A DNA stretch of 35,788 bases from Caulobacteraceae bacterium. Lineage in GTDB: Bacteria; Pseudomonadota; Alphaproteobacteria; Caulobacterales; Caulobacteraceae. The notes beneath the pieces were generated by a model that saw only the letters and a program-made list of their open reading frames with translations, did not search any database and was not told the DNA's origin. Position numbers and translations under genes: made by a program. This document shows, one piece after another, positions 18,332-25,525 of the stretch (position 1 is its first letter; the number at the start of each line of letters is the position of its first letter). The DNA lies in the NCBI GenBank assembly GCA_003165275.1, contig PLSW01000102.1:1-35788 (forward strand), in the 5' to 3' direction.

Positions 18332-20262
18332 GCCAGGTTTTCCTCTTCGGGCTCGGCGATCAGGCGTTCAGTCTTATCAGGGTCAGGCGCCGTCGCATCG
18401 GCGGCCAGGCCCTCAAATCCACCGGTCCCGGTTTCGCGGGTCTGGCGGCGCCAGAGGGCGGCGTATTCGCCGTTGTGGCCGATCAGCTCCGCGTGGCGCC
18501 CGCGCTCGACAATGCGGCCCCGGCGCAGCACGAGGATCTCGTCGGCGTCGGCGATGGTCGAGAGCCGGTGGGCGATGACCAGGGTCGTGCGGCCCTGGCG
18601 CACCTTGCGCAGGGTCGCCTGGATGGCGGCCTCGGTGCGCCCGTCCAGGGCGCTGGTGGCCTCGTCCAGCACCAGCAGGCGCGGGCCCGCCAGCAGCGCC
18701 CGGGCGAGGCCCACCCGCTGGCGCTCGCCGCCGGACAGCTTCAGGCCCCGCTCGCCCACCCGGGTCTGCATCTTGTTCGGCAGCGCCTCGATGAACCGGG
18801 CGAGTTCAGCCGCCTCGGCCGCCGCCCAGACCTCGGTCTCGCTGGCGCCGGGCCGTCCGAAGCTGATGTTGGCGTAGAGGGTGTCGTTGAACAGGGCCAC
18901 ATCCTGCGGCACCAGGGCGATGGCCTGCCGCAGGGCCGGCTGCCTGACGTCGCGCAGATCGATCCCATCCAGGGTGATGCGCCCCGACTGCGGGTCGAGG
19001 AGCCGCAGGGCCAGCCGCACGAGGGTGGTCTTGCCGGACCCCGAAGGCCCGACCAGGGCGGTGGTGGTCCCCGGCGCCACCCGGAAGCTGACGTCCTGCA
19101 GCCCCACCGAGCGGGCCGCGTGCTGGAAGCCGACGGCCTCGAACGCCAGCGCCGCGCCGTCCGCCGAGGCCGGCGGCAGGTCGCGGGCGTCCGCCCGGTC
19201 GACGATACCGGGCGGCGACGCCATCAGGGCGATCAGCTGCTCCATGTCGATGAACGACTGGCGGATTTCCCGGTAGTTCATGCCCAGCATGTTCAGAGGC
19301 ATGTAGACCTGATTGAGGATCAGCACGCAGGCGGCGACGTCGCCCACGGTGAGCCGGTGGTTCAGGGCGTCCCAGCCGGCCAGCAGGACGATGGCCAGCA
19401 TGCCTAGGCGCAGCACCACCGACTGGACGGCGTTGAGCAGCTGCAGCGAGGTGTTGGCCTTGACCGCCGCCTGGGCGTACCGGCCCATCGCCCGCTCGTA
19501 CTGGCCGGCCGCCCGACCTTCGGACCCGAAGGCCTTGATGGTCTCGAAGTTCATGAACGAGTCGACGGCCAAGCCCGTGGCCTCGGAGTCCGCCTCGTTC
19601 CATTCGCGCCGATGCTTGATGCGCCAGTTGGAGATCGAGAAGGTGAAGACGATGTAGATGGCGATGGTGACGATGGCCACGACCGCCAGCCGCCCGTCGT
19701 GAAAATTGGCCGTCAGTACGAAGCAGGCCATCAACAGCTCGATCACCGTCGGACCGAGGTTAAAGACCACGCTGCGGATCAGGAAGTCCGTGGACCGCGA
19801 GCCGCGGTCGATGACCCGCGAGAGGCCGCCGGTCTGCTTGGACTGGTGGAAGTCCAGCGACAGCGACAGGGAGTGGGCGAAGGCCTCGACCGCCGAACGG
19901 GCGAGCGCGGCCTGCGAGACCGGGGTGAAGATGGAATCGCGCATATAGGGCGCGGTGTTGGCGACGAACTGCAGCAGCACGAACAGGGCCGCAAAACCGG
20001 CGAAAGCGACGAAGGTCGCCGCGGGATGGCCGAGCAGGTCCAGGCCGTTGCGGAACATCAGCGGCGCGGTGACCCCGGCCAGCTTGCCGATCAGCACCAG
20101 GGCCAGGGCCAGCAACAGCCGCCCCTTCAGCCCCTGCGCCTTCGACCGCATGACCAGCCGCGCGAGATCGGCCATCGACGACCAGAAGCTGAACTTCGTC
20201 GCCGGCTTGATCGCGCCGTCGGGGGCGATCGGCCGCCCCATGGCGGGGCCGTGGAAGCTCAA
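18328..20262 (-). CDS. ABC exporter, Atm1/HMT1-like half-transporter
   Basis: A 644-residue half-transporter with about six membrane helices (48-340) fused to an ATPase. Walker A is GPSGSGKTT (405-413), the signature LSGGERQRVGLARALL starts at 509, Walker B is LLVLDEATSALD (529-540) and the H-loop is VIAHRLS. SMNFETIKAF-type and DFHQSKQTGGLSRVIDRG segments match Atm1-like transporters, which export glutathione-linked sulfur or metal species. The TTG at 20262 overlaps the upstream stop (TTGA); ATG 20241 is an alternative start. Its coupling to glyoxalase I downstream fits a role in glutathione or thiol stress. Confidence 0.9.
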   Translation of the reverse strand: MSFHGPAMGRPIAPDGAIKPATKFSFWSSMADLARLVMRSKAQGLKGRLLLALALVLIGKLAGVTAPLMFRNGLDLLGHPAATFVAFAGFAALFVLLQFVANTAPYMRDSIFTPVSQAALARSAVEAFAHSLSLSLDFHQSKQTGGLSRVIDRGSRSTDFLIRSVVFNLGPTVIELLMACFVLTANFHDGRLAVVAIVTIAIYIVFTFSISNWRIKHRREWNEADSEATGLAVDSFMNFETIKAFGSEGRAAGQYERAMGRYAQAAVKANTSLQLLNAVQSVVLRLGMLAIVLLAGWDALNHRLTVGDVAACVLILNQVYMPLNMLGMNYREIRQSFIDMEQLIALMASPPGIVDRADARDLPPASADGAALAFEAVGFQHAARSVGLQDVSFRVAPGTTTALVGPSGSGKTTLVRLALRLLDPQSGRITLDGIDLRDVRQPALRQAIALVPQDVALFNDTLYANISFGRPGASETEVWAAAEAAELARFIEALPNKMQTRVGERGLKLSGGERQRVGLARALLAGPRLLVLDEATSALDGRTEAAIQATLRKVRQGRTTLVIAHRLSTIADADEILVLRRGRIVERGRHAELIGHNGEYAALWRRQTRETGTGGFEGLAADATAPDPDKTERLIAEPEEENLA

Positions 20263-21119
20263 GACCGGCGCTCCGGCTCGTCAAGGATGATGGTGCACTG
20301 CACGCCGCCCCCAGGGGTCAACCAATCGATACGCCAGCTTCCGGCCAGCCGCGCGGCGTGGAACGGCAGGCCGGATATGGGGGCTGGCGGGCTGACCGCC
20401 ACCCCGGCCTGGTCCGCGGCGGTGGGAGTCTCGACCACCAGCTGGTGGTTTCCCGGCTTGAGCAGGGTGCTGGCGGTGATGGCGAAGCGGCCGGCGGGAT
20501 CGGCGTGGGCGTCGCCGGCCGAGACACCGTCGAGGATCAGATGGACCGCAGCGCCGGCCTTGGCGACGCCGGAAACCGTCGCCCCGCCCCCGGTGTCGAA
20601 ATCGACCGTGCGCAGGTGCAGGCCCCCGTCGCTCGCCGCCAGGGCGACGGACCCCGTGCCCGCCCGCAGCAGCACCGCCGGCGGCCGTCCGCTCGGGATC
20701 ACCGCCACATACCCCTCGCTTTGCACCACTCGGTCGCCGATCACCTCGGATAGGCCGAATTCGCGCACCTCGCGCGAAGGCGGCGCGGCGACGCGCCAGA
20801 CCCCGTCCGGCCCCGCGGTCGAGCCGTGGGCCTCGCCCCCGGGGGATGACAACCGCACCGTCACCAACGGCTCGGAGCGGCCGGAGACGACCACCGCGCC
20901 AGAGGCGTCCGCCGAGACGGCCGTGACCTGCGGCGGGCGGATATAGTCCGCATCCGGAGTTCCGGCCTGGTCGTTGGCGTGGGCCTGGCGCCAATCCGCG
21001 CCAGGCCGGCCGCACCCGCCGAGGCCAGAGCCCACAAGGGCCAGGATCGGCAGAAGGGTGACCAGCAATACGGCGCCGGGGCGTCTCCGGTCATTTTTCA
21101 TCAGTCGTTCGTTTTTCAT
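20259..21119 (-). CDS. Predicted lipoprotein of unknown function
   Basis: A protein of about 286 residues. A hydrophobic lipoprotein-type signal (GAVLLVTLLPILALVGSGLGGC) ends in the lipobox LGGC, so it is probably anchored to the outer membrane or inner-membrane face. The rest is rich in beta-strand repeats (VTAVSADASGAVVVSGRSEP, GATVSGVAKAGAAVHLILDG) reminiscent of Ig-like or Big-type domains. No catalytic motif is recognisable. Start is uncertain: ATG 21119 and ATG 21101 lie in an 18-bp imperfect tandem duplication, neither with a clear ribosome binding site. The stop overlaps the TTG of the ABC exporter, so it belongs to that operon and may be an envelope partner of the exporter; that is inference. 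Confidence 0.7.
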   Translation of the reverse strand: MKNERLMKNDRRRPGAVLLVTLLPILALVGSGLGGCGRPGADWRQAHANDQAGTPDADYIRPPQVTAVSADASGAVVVSGRSEPLVTVRLSSPGGEAHGSTAGPDGVWRVAAPPSREVREFGLSEVIGDRVVQSEGYVAVIPSGRPPAVLLRAGTGSVALAASDGGLHLRTVDFDTGGGATVSGVAKAGAAVHLILDGVSAGDAHADPAGRFAITASTLLKPGNHQLVVETPTAADQAGVAVSPPAPISGLPFHAARLAGSWRIDWLTPGGGVQCTIILDEPERRS

Positions 21120-21180
21120 CAGGTAGGCAAGTCTTTGAAAGCGTGCGCCGATGGCGCTCAACCAACTGGAGTGGACATCA

Positions 21181-21786
21181 ATGTCCGATCTGTCGAGTCA
21201 AGTCCGCACCGTCTGCGTCTACTGCGGCTCGTCGGCCGTCGCCGACGCCGGTTTCGTCGAGGCGGCCGCGGTCTTGGGGCGCGATCTGGCCGAAGCGAAG
21301 ATTCGCCTGGTCTACGGCGGCGGCGGCACCGGGCTGATGGGCGCCGTCGCCCGCGCCGCCCACGAGGCCGGCGGCAAGGTCCTTGGCATCATGCCCGAAT
21401 TTCTGCGCCAGCCGGAGGGGCTCTACGAAGCGGTCGAGACCGTGGTCGTCGGCTCGATGCACACCCGCAAGCTAATGATGTTCGAGGAGTCCGACGCCTT
21501 CGTGGTCCTGCCAGGCGGGGTCGGGACCCTGGAGGAGATCGTCGAACTGCTATCCTGGCGGCGGCTCGAGCTGCACCGCAAGCCCATCGTCTTCTACAAT
21601 CCCGGCGGTTTCTGGAAGCCGCTGTTCGACCTCTTGCAGCACACCGTCGACCTGGGCCTCACCCCGCCCGCCGTCATGGACACCTGGCAGGCGCTTGAGG
21701 CGATCGGGGACGTGCTGCCGGCAGTCCTGGCCATGGCGGCCCAGGAGGGGCCGCACATCGACCTGCGCATCCACGCCCGCGTCTAG
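21181..21786 (+). CDS. LOG family protein (TIGR00730, cytokinin riboside monophosphate phosphoribohydrolase-like)
   Basis: A 201-residue Rossmann-like protein. VCVYCGSS (11-18), the YGGGGTGLMG phosphate loop (45-54), MHTRK (93-97) and the diagnostic PGGVGTLEE (111-119) are all present. Known members release the base from nucleoside 5'-monophosphates. ATG 21181 is chosen because GGAG lies nine bases upstream and the conserved VCVYCGSS starts soon after; the frame opens ten codons earlier. It is divergent from the lipoprotein/exporter operon and convergent with the VOC gene. Physiological role in this type of bacterium is not clear. Confidence 0.92.
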   Translation: MSDLSSQVRTVCVYCGSSAVADAGFVEAAAVLGRDLAEAKIRLVYGGGGTGLMGAVARAAHEAGGKVLGIMPEFLRQPEGLYEAVETVVVGSMHTRKLMMFEESDAFVVLPGGVGTLEEIVELLSWRRLELHRKPIVFYNPGGFWKPLFDLLQHTVDLGLTPPAVMDTWQALEAIGDVLPAVLAMAAQEGPHIDLRIHARV

Positions 21787-21794
21787 GCCGGCGC

Positions 21795-21822
21795 TTAACT
21801 GCGTTAACACTTAATTAAGCAG
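21795..21822. terminator. AT-rich inverted repeat between convergent genes
   Basis: CTGCGTTAA (21799-21807) and TTAAGCAG (21815-21822) pair with one bulged G around a 7-base loop, inside an AT-rich island (TTAAC, GTTAAC, TTAATTAA) that contrasts with the GC-rich surroundings. It lies between the stops of the LOG and VOC genes, so a bidirectional stop is plausible; the weak stem lowers confidence. Confidence 0.35.
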
Positions 21823-21823
21823 A

Positions 21824-22180
21824 TTACCGGGGCGGTGGGATCTTGGGTTGATCGCCGTCCAGCTCGACCAGCCCAAGGCGATTGCCGGCCGGGTCCCGAA
21901 AGAGGCCGAGGACCACGACACCGGGGACCTCGAATCGCGGTGCGTCGACGGAGCCGCCATGCCGGACGACCTTGTCCAGGGCGGCGGTCACGTCGGGAAC
22001 GCCGAGATAGAGCACCTTGTCGGCGGGATCGGCCCGAAGCGCGCCCATGAGCGGCGCCGTGACCGGCGCGTTAACACGTCCGTCCGGGGTGGACGCCCAG
22101 TCGAAGACCTGGGCGTAGAAGTCGCGCTGCGCCGCCAGATCGGGGCCGGCGATATCGAAGAACACGATCGGCGCCGCCAT
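21824..22180 (-). CDS. VOC family protein (glyoxalase/bleomycin-resistance fold)
   Basis: A 118-residue single-domain vicinal oxygen chelate protein. VFFDIAGPDLAAQRDFYAQVFDW at the start, YLGVPDVTAALDKVVRHGG in the middle and LFRDPAGNRLGLVE at the end are the standard betaalphabetabetabeta repeat landmarks. The first metal-ligand position holds Phe/Asp rather than His, so a metal-dependent reaction is not assured. The ATG at 22180 follows GGGGAGCCTCG. It stands 24 bases downstream of dksA on the same strand and may be transcribed with it. No specific substrate can be proposed. Confidence 0.82.
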   Translation of the reverse strand: MAAPIVFFDIAGPDLAAQRDFYAQVFDWASTPDGRVNAPVTAPLMGALRADPADKVLYLGVPDVTAALDKVVRHGGSVDAPRFEVPGVVVLGLFRDPAGNRLGLVELDGDQPKIPPPR

Positions 22181-22204
22181 CGAGGCTCCCCCTGCCCTGT
22201 GGGC

Positions 22205-22651
22205 CTATTCGTCCCGGTGAACGCGCTCGCGCCGCTCGTGCCGCTCCTGGGCCTCGAGGCTCAAGGTGGCGATCGGACGCGCGTCGAGGCGGGCCAGGCC
22301 GATCGGCTCGCCAGTCTCCTCGCAATAGCCGTACGAGCCGTCCTCGATGCGACGCAGGGCGTCATCGATCTTGGAAATCAACTTGCGCTGGCGGTCGCGG
22401 GTGCGCAATTCCAGAGCCCGATCGGTCTCCGACGACGCCCGATCGGCGAGGTCAGGATGATTTTCGGTTTCGCTCTGCAAATGCCTCAAGGTTTCCCCGG
22501 ACTCTCGCAAAATGTCATCTTTCCAGATGAGCAGTTTTTGCCGGAAATACTTGAGTTGCCGTTCATTCATAAACGGCTCGTCCTCGGACGGACGGTAACT
22601 ACCTTGATCAACCAGAATCGCGGTCGCCTTCATCGACGTTTCCACGCTCAT
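22205..22651 (-). CDS. dksA: RNA polymerase-binding transcription factor DksA
   Basis: A 148-residue DksA/TraR protein that binds the RNA polymerase secondary channel and, with ppGpp, adjusts rRNA and stress promoters. The long coiled coil has the tip motif DLADRAS with two aspartates (67 and 70 by the ATG start), equivalent to the catalytic-tip aspartates of E. coli DksA. The zinc-finger region reads YCEETGEPIGLARLDARP and keeps one cysteine of four, which is normal for alphaproteobacterial DksA. ATG 22651 is preceded by GGGGGCTGTGTTT; a GTG two codons upstream is also open. It lies downstream of fliX on the same strand but has its own promoter candidate. Confidence 0.93.
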   Translation of the reverse strand: MSVETSMKATAILVDQGSYRPSEDEPFMNERQLKYFRQKLLIWKDDILRESGETLRHLQSETENHPDLADRASSETDRALELRTRDRQRKLISKIDDALRRIEDGSYGYCEETGEPIGLARLDARPIATLSLEAQERHERRERVHRDE

Positions 22652-22681
22652 AAACACAGCCCCCTATGGCCGAGCGTGCCG

Positions 22682-22709
22682 CTTATACCAAAAAGCAACG
22701 CCTGTACAA
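22682..22709 (-). promoter_or_regulatory. Candidate sigma-70-type promoter for dksA
   Basis: On the minus strand TTGTAC (22709-22704) and TATAAG (22687-22682) are separated by 16 bases. Initiation near 22675 would leave a leader of about 24 bases before the dksA ATG. It overlaps the fliX terminator candidate. Confidence 0.5.
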
Positions 22710-22729
22710 TGAACCTGATGCAACAGGCG
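22690..22729 (-). terminator. Candidate terminator of fliX
   Basis: Reading the minus strand, CGCCTGT (22729-22723) and ACAGGCG (22705-22699) form a perfect 7-bp stem with a 17-base loop, followed four bases later by a run of five T (22694-22690). It begins four bases after the fliX stop codon. Confidence 0.5.
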
Positions 22730-22732
22730 AAT

Positions 22733-23164
22733 TTAGGCCGCCCGCCGGGCGAGTTCCAATTTGGCGAGCTCGACCGCCGCGCGGGTTTCGATCTCGTTCA
22801 AGACCTCCTCGAGCTTGGGGTCATCGGTCCCCGCCCGTTCCTGGCGCACGGCGCTGAGGAGCCGGTCGAGGGCCTCCGGCGGCACATCGCCTTCCAGCAG
22901 GGAGAGCTTCACGTCATCGAGGACGTCGAGGATGGCGCCGGCCCGGCGAACCGCCTTGCGACGGCGCTCCAATGGCCCGCCCACCTCCTGCAGGGCTAAC
23001 AGGGCGTCGATGGACCCGATCCCGCTCGGGCCCGCGGTCCGCACCGCCGGGGCGGCCTCCTGGGCGGCGCCCGGGCCGGCGACGGAAAAGCCGCCGGCGG
23101 CCGGGCGACCAGGCGCCCGCGACGCCGTCGCTGCTCCGATGCCACTGGCTCCGCTGACCTTCAT
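22733..23164 (-). CDS. fliX: Flagellar assembly regulator FliX
   Basis: A 143-residue protein matching Caulobacter FliX: MKVSGASGIGAA at the start, the alanine/proline-rich spacer, IGSIDALLALQEVG (about 48-61) and the C-terminal helical LLEGDVPPEALDRLL and LEEVLNEIETRAAVELAKLE segments. In Caulobacter, membrane-associated FliX controls FlbD and so links completion of early flagellar structures to sigma-54 promoters. The gene is divergent from flgI, an arrangement also described in Caulobacter. The ATG is at 23164 with a weak ribosome binding site. The conserved position supports the assignment even without alignment. Confidence 0.9.
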   Translation of the reverse strand: MKVSGASGIGAATASRAPGRPAAGGFSVAGPGAAQEAAPAVRTAGPSGIGSIDALLALQEVGGPLERRRKAVRRAGAILDVLDDVKLSLLEGDVPPEALDRLLSAVRQERAGTDDPKLEEVLNEIETRAAVELAKLELARRAA

Positions 23165-23238
23165 ATCGACTCTGGTTCCACACGGGTCCGAGACGCGAAA
23201 CGACTCTGGACGACGACCACAGTGTGGGCCCCGCCCCT

Positions 23239-23271
23239 TGCCGGTTGGTTAATACCCGGCAGTTTTTTCCC
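23239..23271. promoter_or_regulatory. Candidate FlbD-binding (ftr-like) element
   Basis: TGCCGG (23239-23244) and CCGGCA (23256-23261) form a dyad with an 11-base centre, and the second arm continues as CCCGGCAGTTTTTTCCC, which resembles Caulobacter ftr enhancers. Its centre is about 90-100 bases upstream of the sigma-54 promoter of flgI, the usual distance for such enhancers, and it also lies in the fliX promoter region. Consensus recalled from memory. Confidence 0.45.
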
Positions 23272-23339
23272 TCGGCGCCTTTGGTCGCCCGGGCCTGAAT
23301 CACGGATCTGATTTCATTGGGGAAATCGACCCCCAGGAT

Positions 23340-23355
23340 TGGCACGAACCTCGCA
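23340..23355 (+). promoter_or_regulatory. Sigma-54 promoter of flgI
   Basis: TGGCACGAACCTCGCA matches the -24/-12 consensus TGGCACG-N4-TTGCW with one mismatch (TCGC for TTGC) and has the essential GG and GC at correct spacing. Transcription would start near 23366, about 29 bases before the flgI ATG. Confidence 0.8.
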
Positions 23356-23394
23356 TGCCCGCCTGCCCAGCGCCCTGTTATGGTTAAGGACGAC

Positions 23395-24510
23395 ATGACC
23401 CCTCGTATCGCCTCCCGGATCGCGGCCCTGATGGTGGCCTTCGCCGCCCTCACCGTCGGCCCCTTCGCCGAGGCCGCCTCCCGGATCAAGGATATCGTCC
23501 AGTTCGAGGGCGTCCGTGAGAACAAGTTGGTCGGCTATGGCCTCGTAGTCGGCCTCGCCGGCACCGGCGACTCCCTGCGCAACGCGCCGATGACCAAGCA
23601 GAGCCTGGAGGCCATGTTGGAGCGACTGGGAGTCAACACCCGGGACGGTCAGCTGGACACCAAGAACGTCGCCGCGGTGATGGTCACCGCCGCCCTGCCG
23701 GCCTTTGCCGCCTCGGGCTCCAGCGTCGACGTGACCGTCTCGGCCATGGGCGACGCCAAGAGCCTGCTGGGCGGAACCCTGTTGGTCACGCCGCTGATGG
23801 GCGCGGACGGCGAGGCCTACGCCGTGGCCCAAGGCACGGTGGAGACCGGCTCGATCGCCGCCGGCGGCGCCTCCGGCTCCTCGGTCACCAAGGGCGTGCC
23901 CACCTCCGGCCGCATCGCCGCGGGGGCCAGCGTCGAGCGGGAGATCGGCTTCAAGCTCGCCAGCATGCAGACCCTGCGCATGACCCTGCGCAACCCCGAC
24001 TTCACCACCTCGCGCCGCATCGCCGACGTGATCAACGCCCACTATCCGGACTGCGCCGTCGCCGAGAACCCCACCATCGTCACCATCCGCCCCCCCGCCG
24101 GCGAAAACATGGTCGGCTTCGTCACCGCCATCGAGGAGCTGGCCGTCGAGCCGGACGCCCCGGCCAAGGTGGTGATCGACGAGGTGGCCGGGGTGATCGT
24201 CATGGGCGACAATGTGCGCCTGTCCACCGTCGCCATCGCCCAGGGCAACCTGACCATCTCGGTGGAGGAAAAGCCCACGGTCAGCCAGCCCGGCGCCTTC
24301 TCCAACGGCGTGACCACCACCACGCCGCAGAGCACGGTCAAGGTGGACGAGGAAAAGGGCAAGAAGCTGATCACGGTGAAGGAGGGAGCCTCCCTTTCCT
24401 CCCTGGTCGCCGGCCTCAACGCCCTGGGGGTCACCCCCCGCGACATGATCTCCATCCTGCAGGCCATCAAGGCGGCCGGCGCCCTTCAAGCCGACATTCA
24501 GGTGATGTGA
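23395..24510 (+). CDS. flgI: Flagellar basal body P-ring protein FlgI
   Basis: A 371-residue periplasmic protein that forms the P-ring around the flagellar rod. A signal peptide (MTPRIASRIAALMVAFAALT) ends near FAEA|AS, followed by the family hallmark SRIKDIVQFEGVRENKLVGYGLVVGL and GTGDSLRNAPMTKQSL. Near the C-terminus KKLITVKEGASLSSLVAGLNALGV and DMISILQAIKAAGALQADIQVM are typical. ATG 23395 is chosen because AAGGA lies nine bases upstream and it opens a clean signal peptide; ATG 23380 and 23317 are also in frame. A sigma-54 promoter lies just upstream. The stop overlaps the start of the next flagellar gene. Confidence 0.97.
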   Translation: MTPRIASRIAALMVAFAALTVGPFAEAASRIKDIVQFEGVRENKLVGYGLVVGLAGTGDSLRNAPMTKQSLEAMLERLGVNTRDGQLDTKNVAAVMVTAALPAFAASGSSVDVTVSAMGDAKSLLGGTLLVTPLMGADGEAYAVAQGTVETGSIAAGGASGSSVTKGVPTSGRIAAGASVEREIGFKLASMQTLRMTLRNPDFTTSRRIADVINAHYPDCAVAENPTIVTIRPPAGENMVGFVTAIEELAVEPDAPAKVVIDEVAGVIVMGDNVRLSTVAIAQGNLTISVEEKPTVSQPGAFSNGVTTTTPQSTVKVDEEKGKKLITVKEGASLSSLVAGLNALGVTPRDMISILQAIKAAGALQADIQVM

Positions 24511-24848
24511 TGAGCAGCCTTACCGCCACTGCCATGCCTATCGAACTGATGCGGCCGGTTCCCGCCGCCCTCAAGACCGCGGCCCTGGCCCCGACCGCCG
24601 CCGAGTCGGCCCGCCGCGCCGCCATCGCCAAGACCGCCAAGGACTATGAGGCCAGCTTCGTCTCCTCGATGCTCGGCAACATGTTCGAAGGGGTTGAGAC
24701 CTCGGCGCCCTTCGGCGGCGGCGAAGGCGAGAAGGCGTTCAAGTCCTTCATGATGGACGCCATCGCCAAGAAGGTCACCCAGGCCGGCGGCGTCGGCGTC
24801 GCCGCCTCGGTGCAGCGCGAAATGCTGAAATTGCAAGGCCTGAGCTAG
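24510..24848 (+). CDS. Rod-binding protein (FlgJ N-terminal-type)
   Basis: A 112-residue protein matching only the rod-binding domain of FlgJ: AKDYEASFVSSMLGNMFEG (about 45-63), GGGEGEKAFKSFMMDAIAKKV and the closing GVAASVQREMLKLQ. The muramidase domain found in enterobacterial FlgJ is absent, as in other alphaproteobacteria. It should help cap or chaperone the rod in the periplasm. The ATG at 24510 overlaps the flgI stop by one base (TGATG); GTG 24507 is also open. It sits between flgI and flbY, in an evident flagellar operon. Confidence 0.88.
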   Translation: MSSLTATAMPIELMRPVPAALKTAALAPTAAESARRAAIAKTAKDYEASFVSSMLGNMFEGVETSAPFGGGEGEKAFKSFMMDAIAKKVTQAGGVGVAASVQREMLKLQGLS

Positions 24849-24858
24849 GAACCCGACG

Positions 24859-25305
24859 ATGTCCGACCCCACCTCCGCGACGGACGCCCGTCTAGAACAG
24901 CTCATCATCCTCACCGAGCGGCTCACCGGCCTGATCGCCGATCAGGCCCAGGCCTTCGAGGCCCGCCGTCCGCAGGACGCTGCCCGCAACATGGAAGAGA
25001 CCTCGCGCCTGGCCAACGTCTACCGGCGCGAAGCCGAGCAGATGCGCGCGCAGCCCAGCCTGTTCTCGGACGCGCCCACCAAGCTGCGCTATCGCCTGAT
25101 CCAGGCCACCGAGGCCTTCGACGCGGTGATCGCCCGCCAGGGCCGCGCCATCGCCGCCGCCAAGACCATCACCGAGGGCCTGGTCCATGCCATCGCCCAG
25201 GAGGTCGCCACCCAGCGCACCTCCAACGCCGCCTACGGCCCCACGGGCGCCAAGCCGGTGGTCCCCGGCGCGGCCACCGCGGTGACCCTTAACCGCAAGG
25301 CGTAG
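24859..25305 (+). CDS. flbY: Flagellar protein FlbY
   Basis: A 148-residue, largely helical protein. RLEQLIILTERLTGLIADQAQAFE (11-34) and RNMEETSRLANVYRREAEQM form amphipathic helices of FlgN-like character, followed by LRYRLIQATEAFDAVIARQGRAIAAAKTITEGLVHAIAQEVA and a non-helical tail. It matches the Caulobacterales FlbY family, known from its flagellar locus; biochemical role is not well established, but the FlgN-like helices are consistent with an export chaperone. The ATG follows AGGAACCCGACG, ten bases after the rod-binding gene. A Rho-independent terminator lies 70 bases downstream, which closes the operon. Confidence 0.85.
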   Translation: MSDPTSATDARLEQLIILTERLTGLIADQAQAFEARRPQDAARNMEETSRLANVYRREAEQMRAQPSLFSDAPTKLRYRLIQATEAFDAVIARQGRAIAAAKTITEGLVHAIAQEVATQRTSNAAYGPTGAKPVVPGAATAVTLNRKA

Positions 25306-25375
25306 GGGCTTTCCGCCGACAGCGCTCCGCGGGCGGCTACGGCTTGCACACCTCTGGCGGGGGCAGCCGACGAGT

Positions 25376-25403
25376 CCTTCTCCCACGAGGGGAGAAGGTT
25401 TTT
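25376..25403 (+). terminator. Rho-independent terminator after flbY
   Basis: CCTTCTCCC (25376-25384) and GGGAGAAGG (25390-25398) form a perfect 9-bp stem with a 5-base loop, followed directly by TTTTT (25399-25403). It closes the flgI operon. The remaining gap to 25525 holds no gene or other structure I can support. Confidence 0.85.
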
Positions 25404-25525
25404 CGCCCTAACCTCGCCAGATGTGTGTTCCTACCATTTCCCGCACCCCCTCAAATCGCAAGCTTCGGGTCGAGCCCCCCGCCCGGCCCGCCTACACCGC
25501 GGCTCCCAACTCCGGAGCGCCGCCC

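Noticed and set aside
22205-22651. DksA with one zinc-finger cysteine as an unusual variant
   Set aside because: Loss of the other cysteines is common in alphaproteobacterial DksA.
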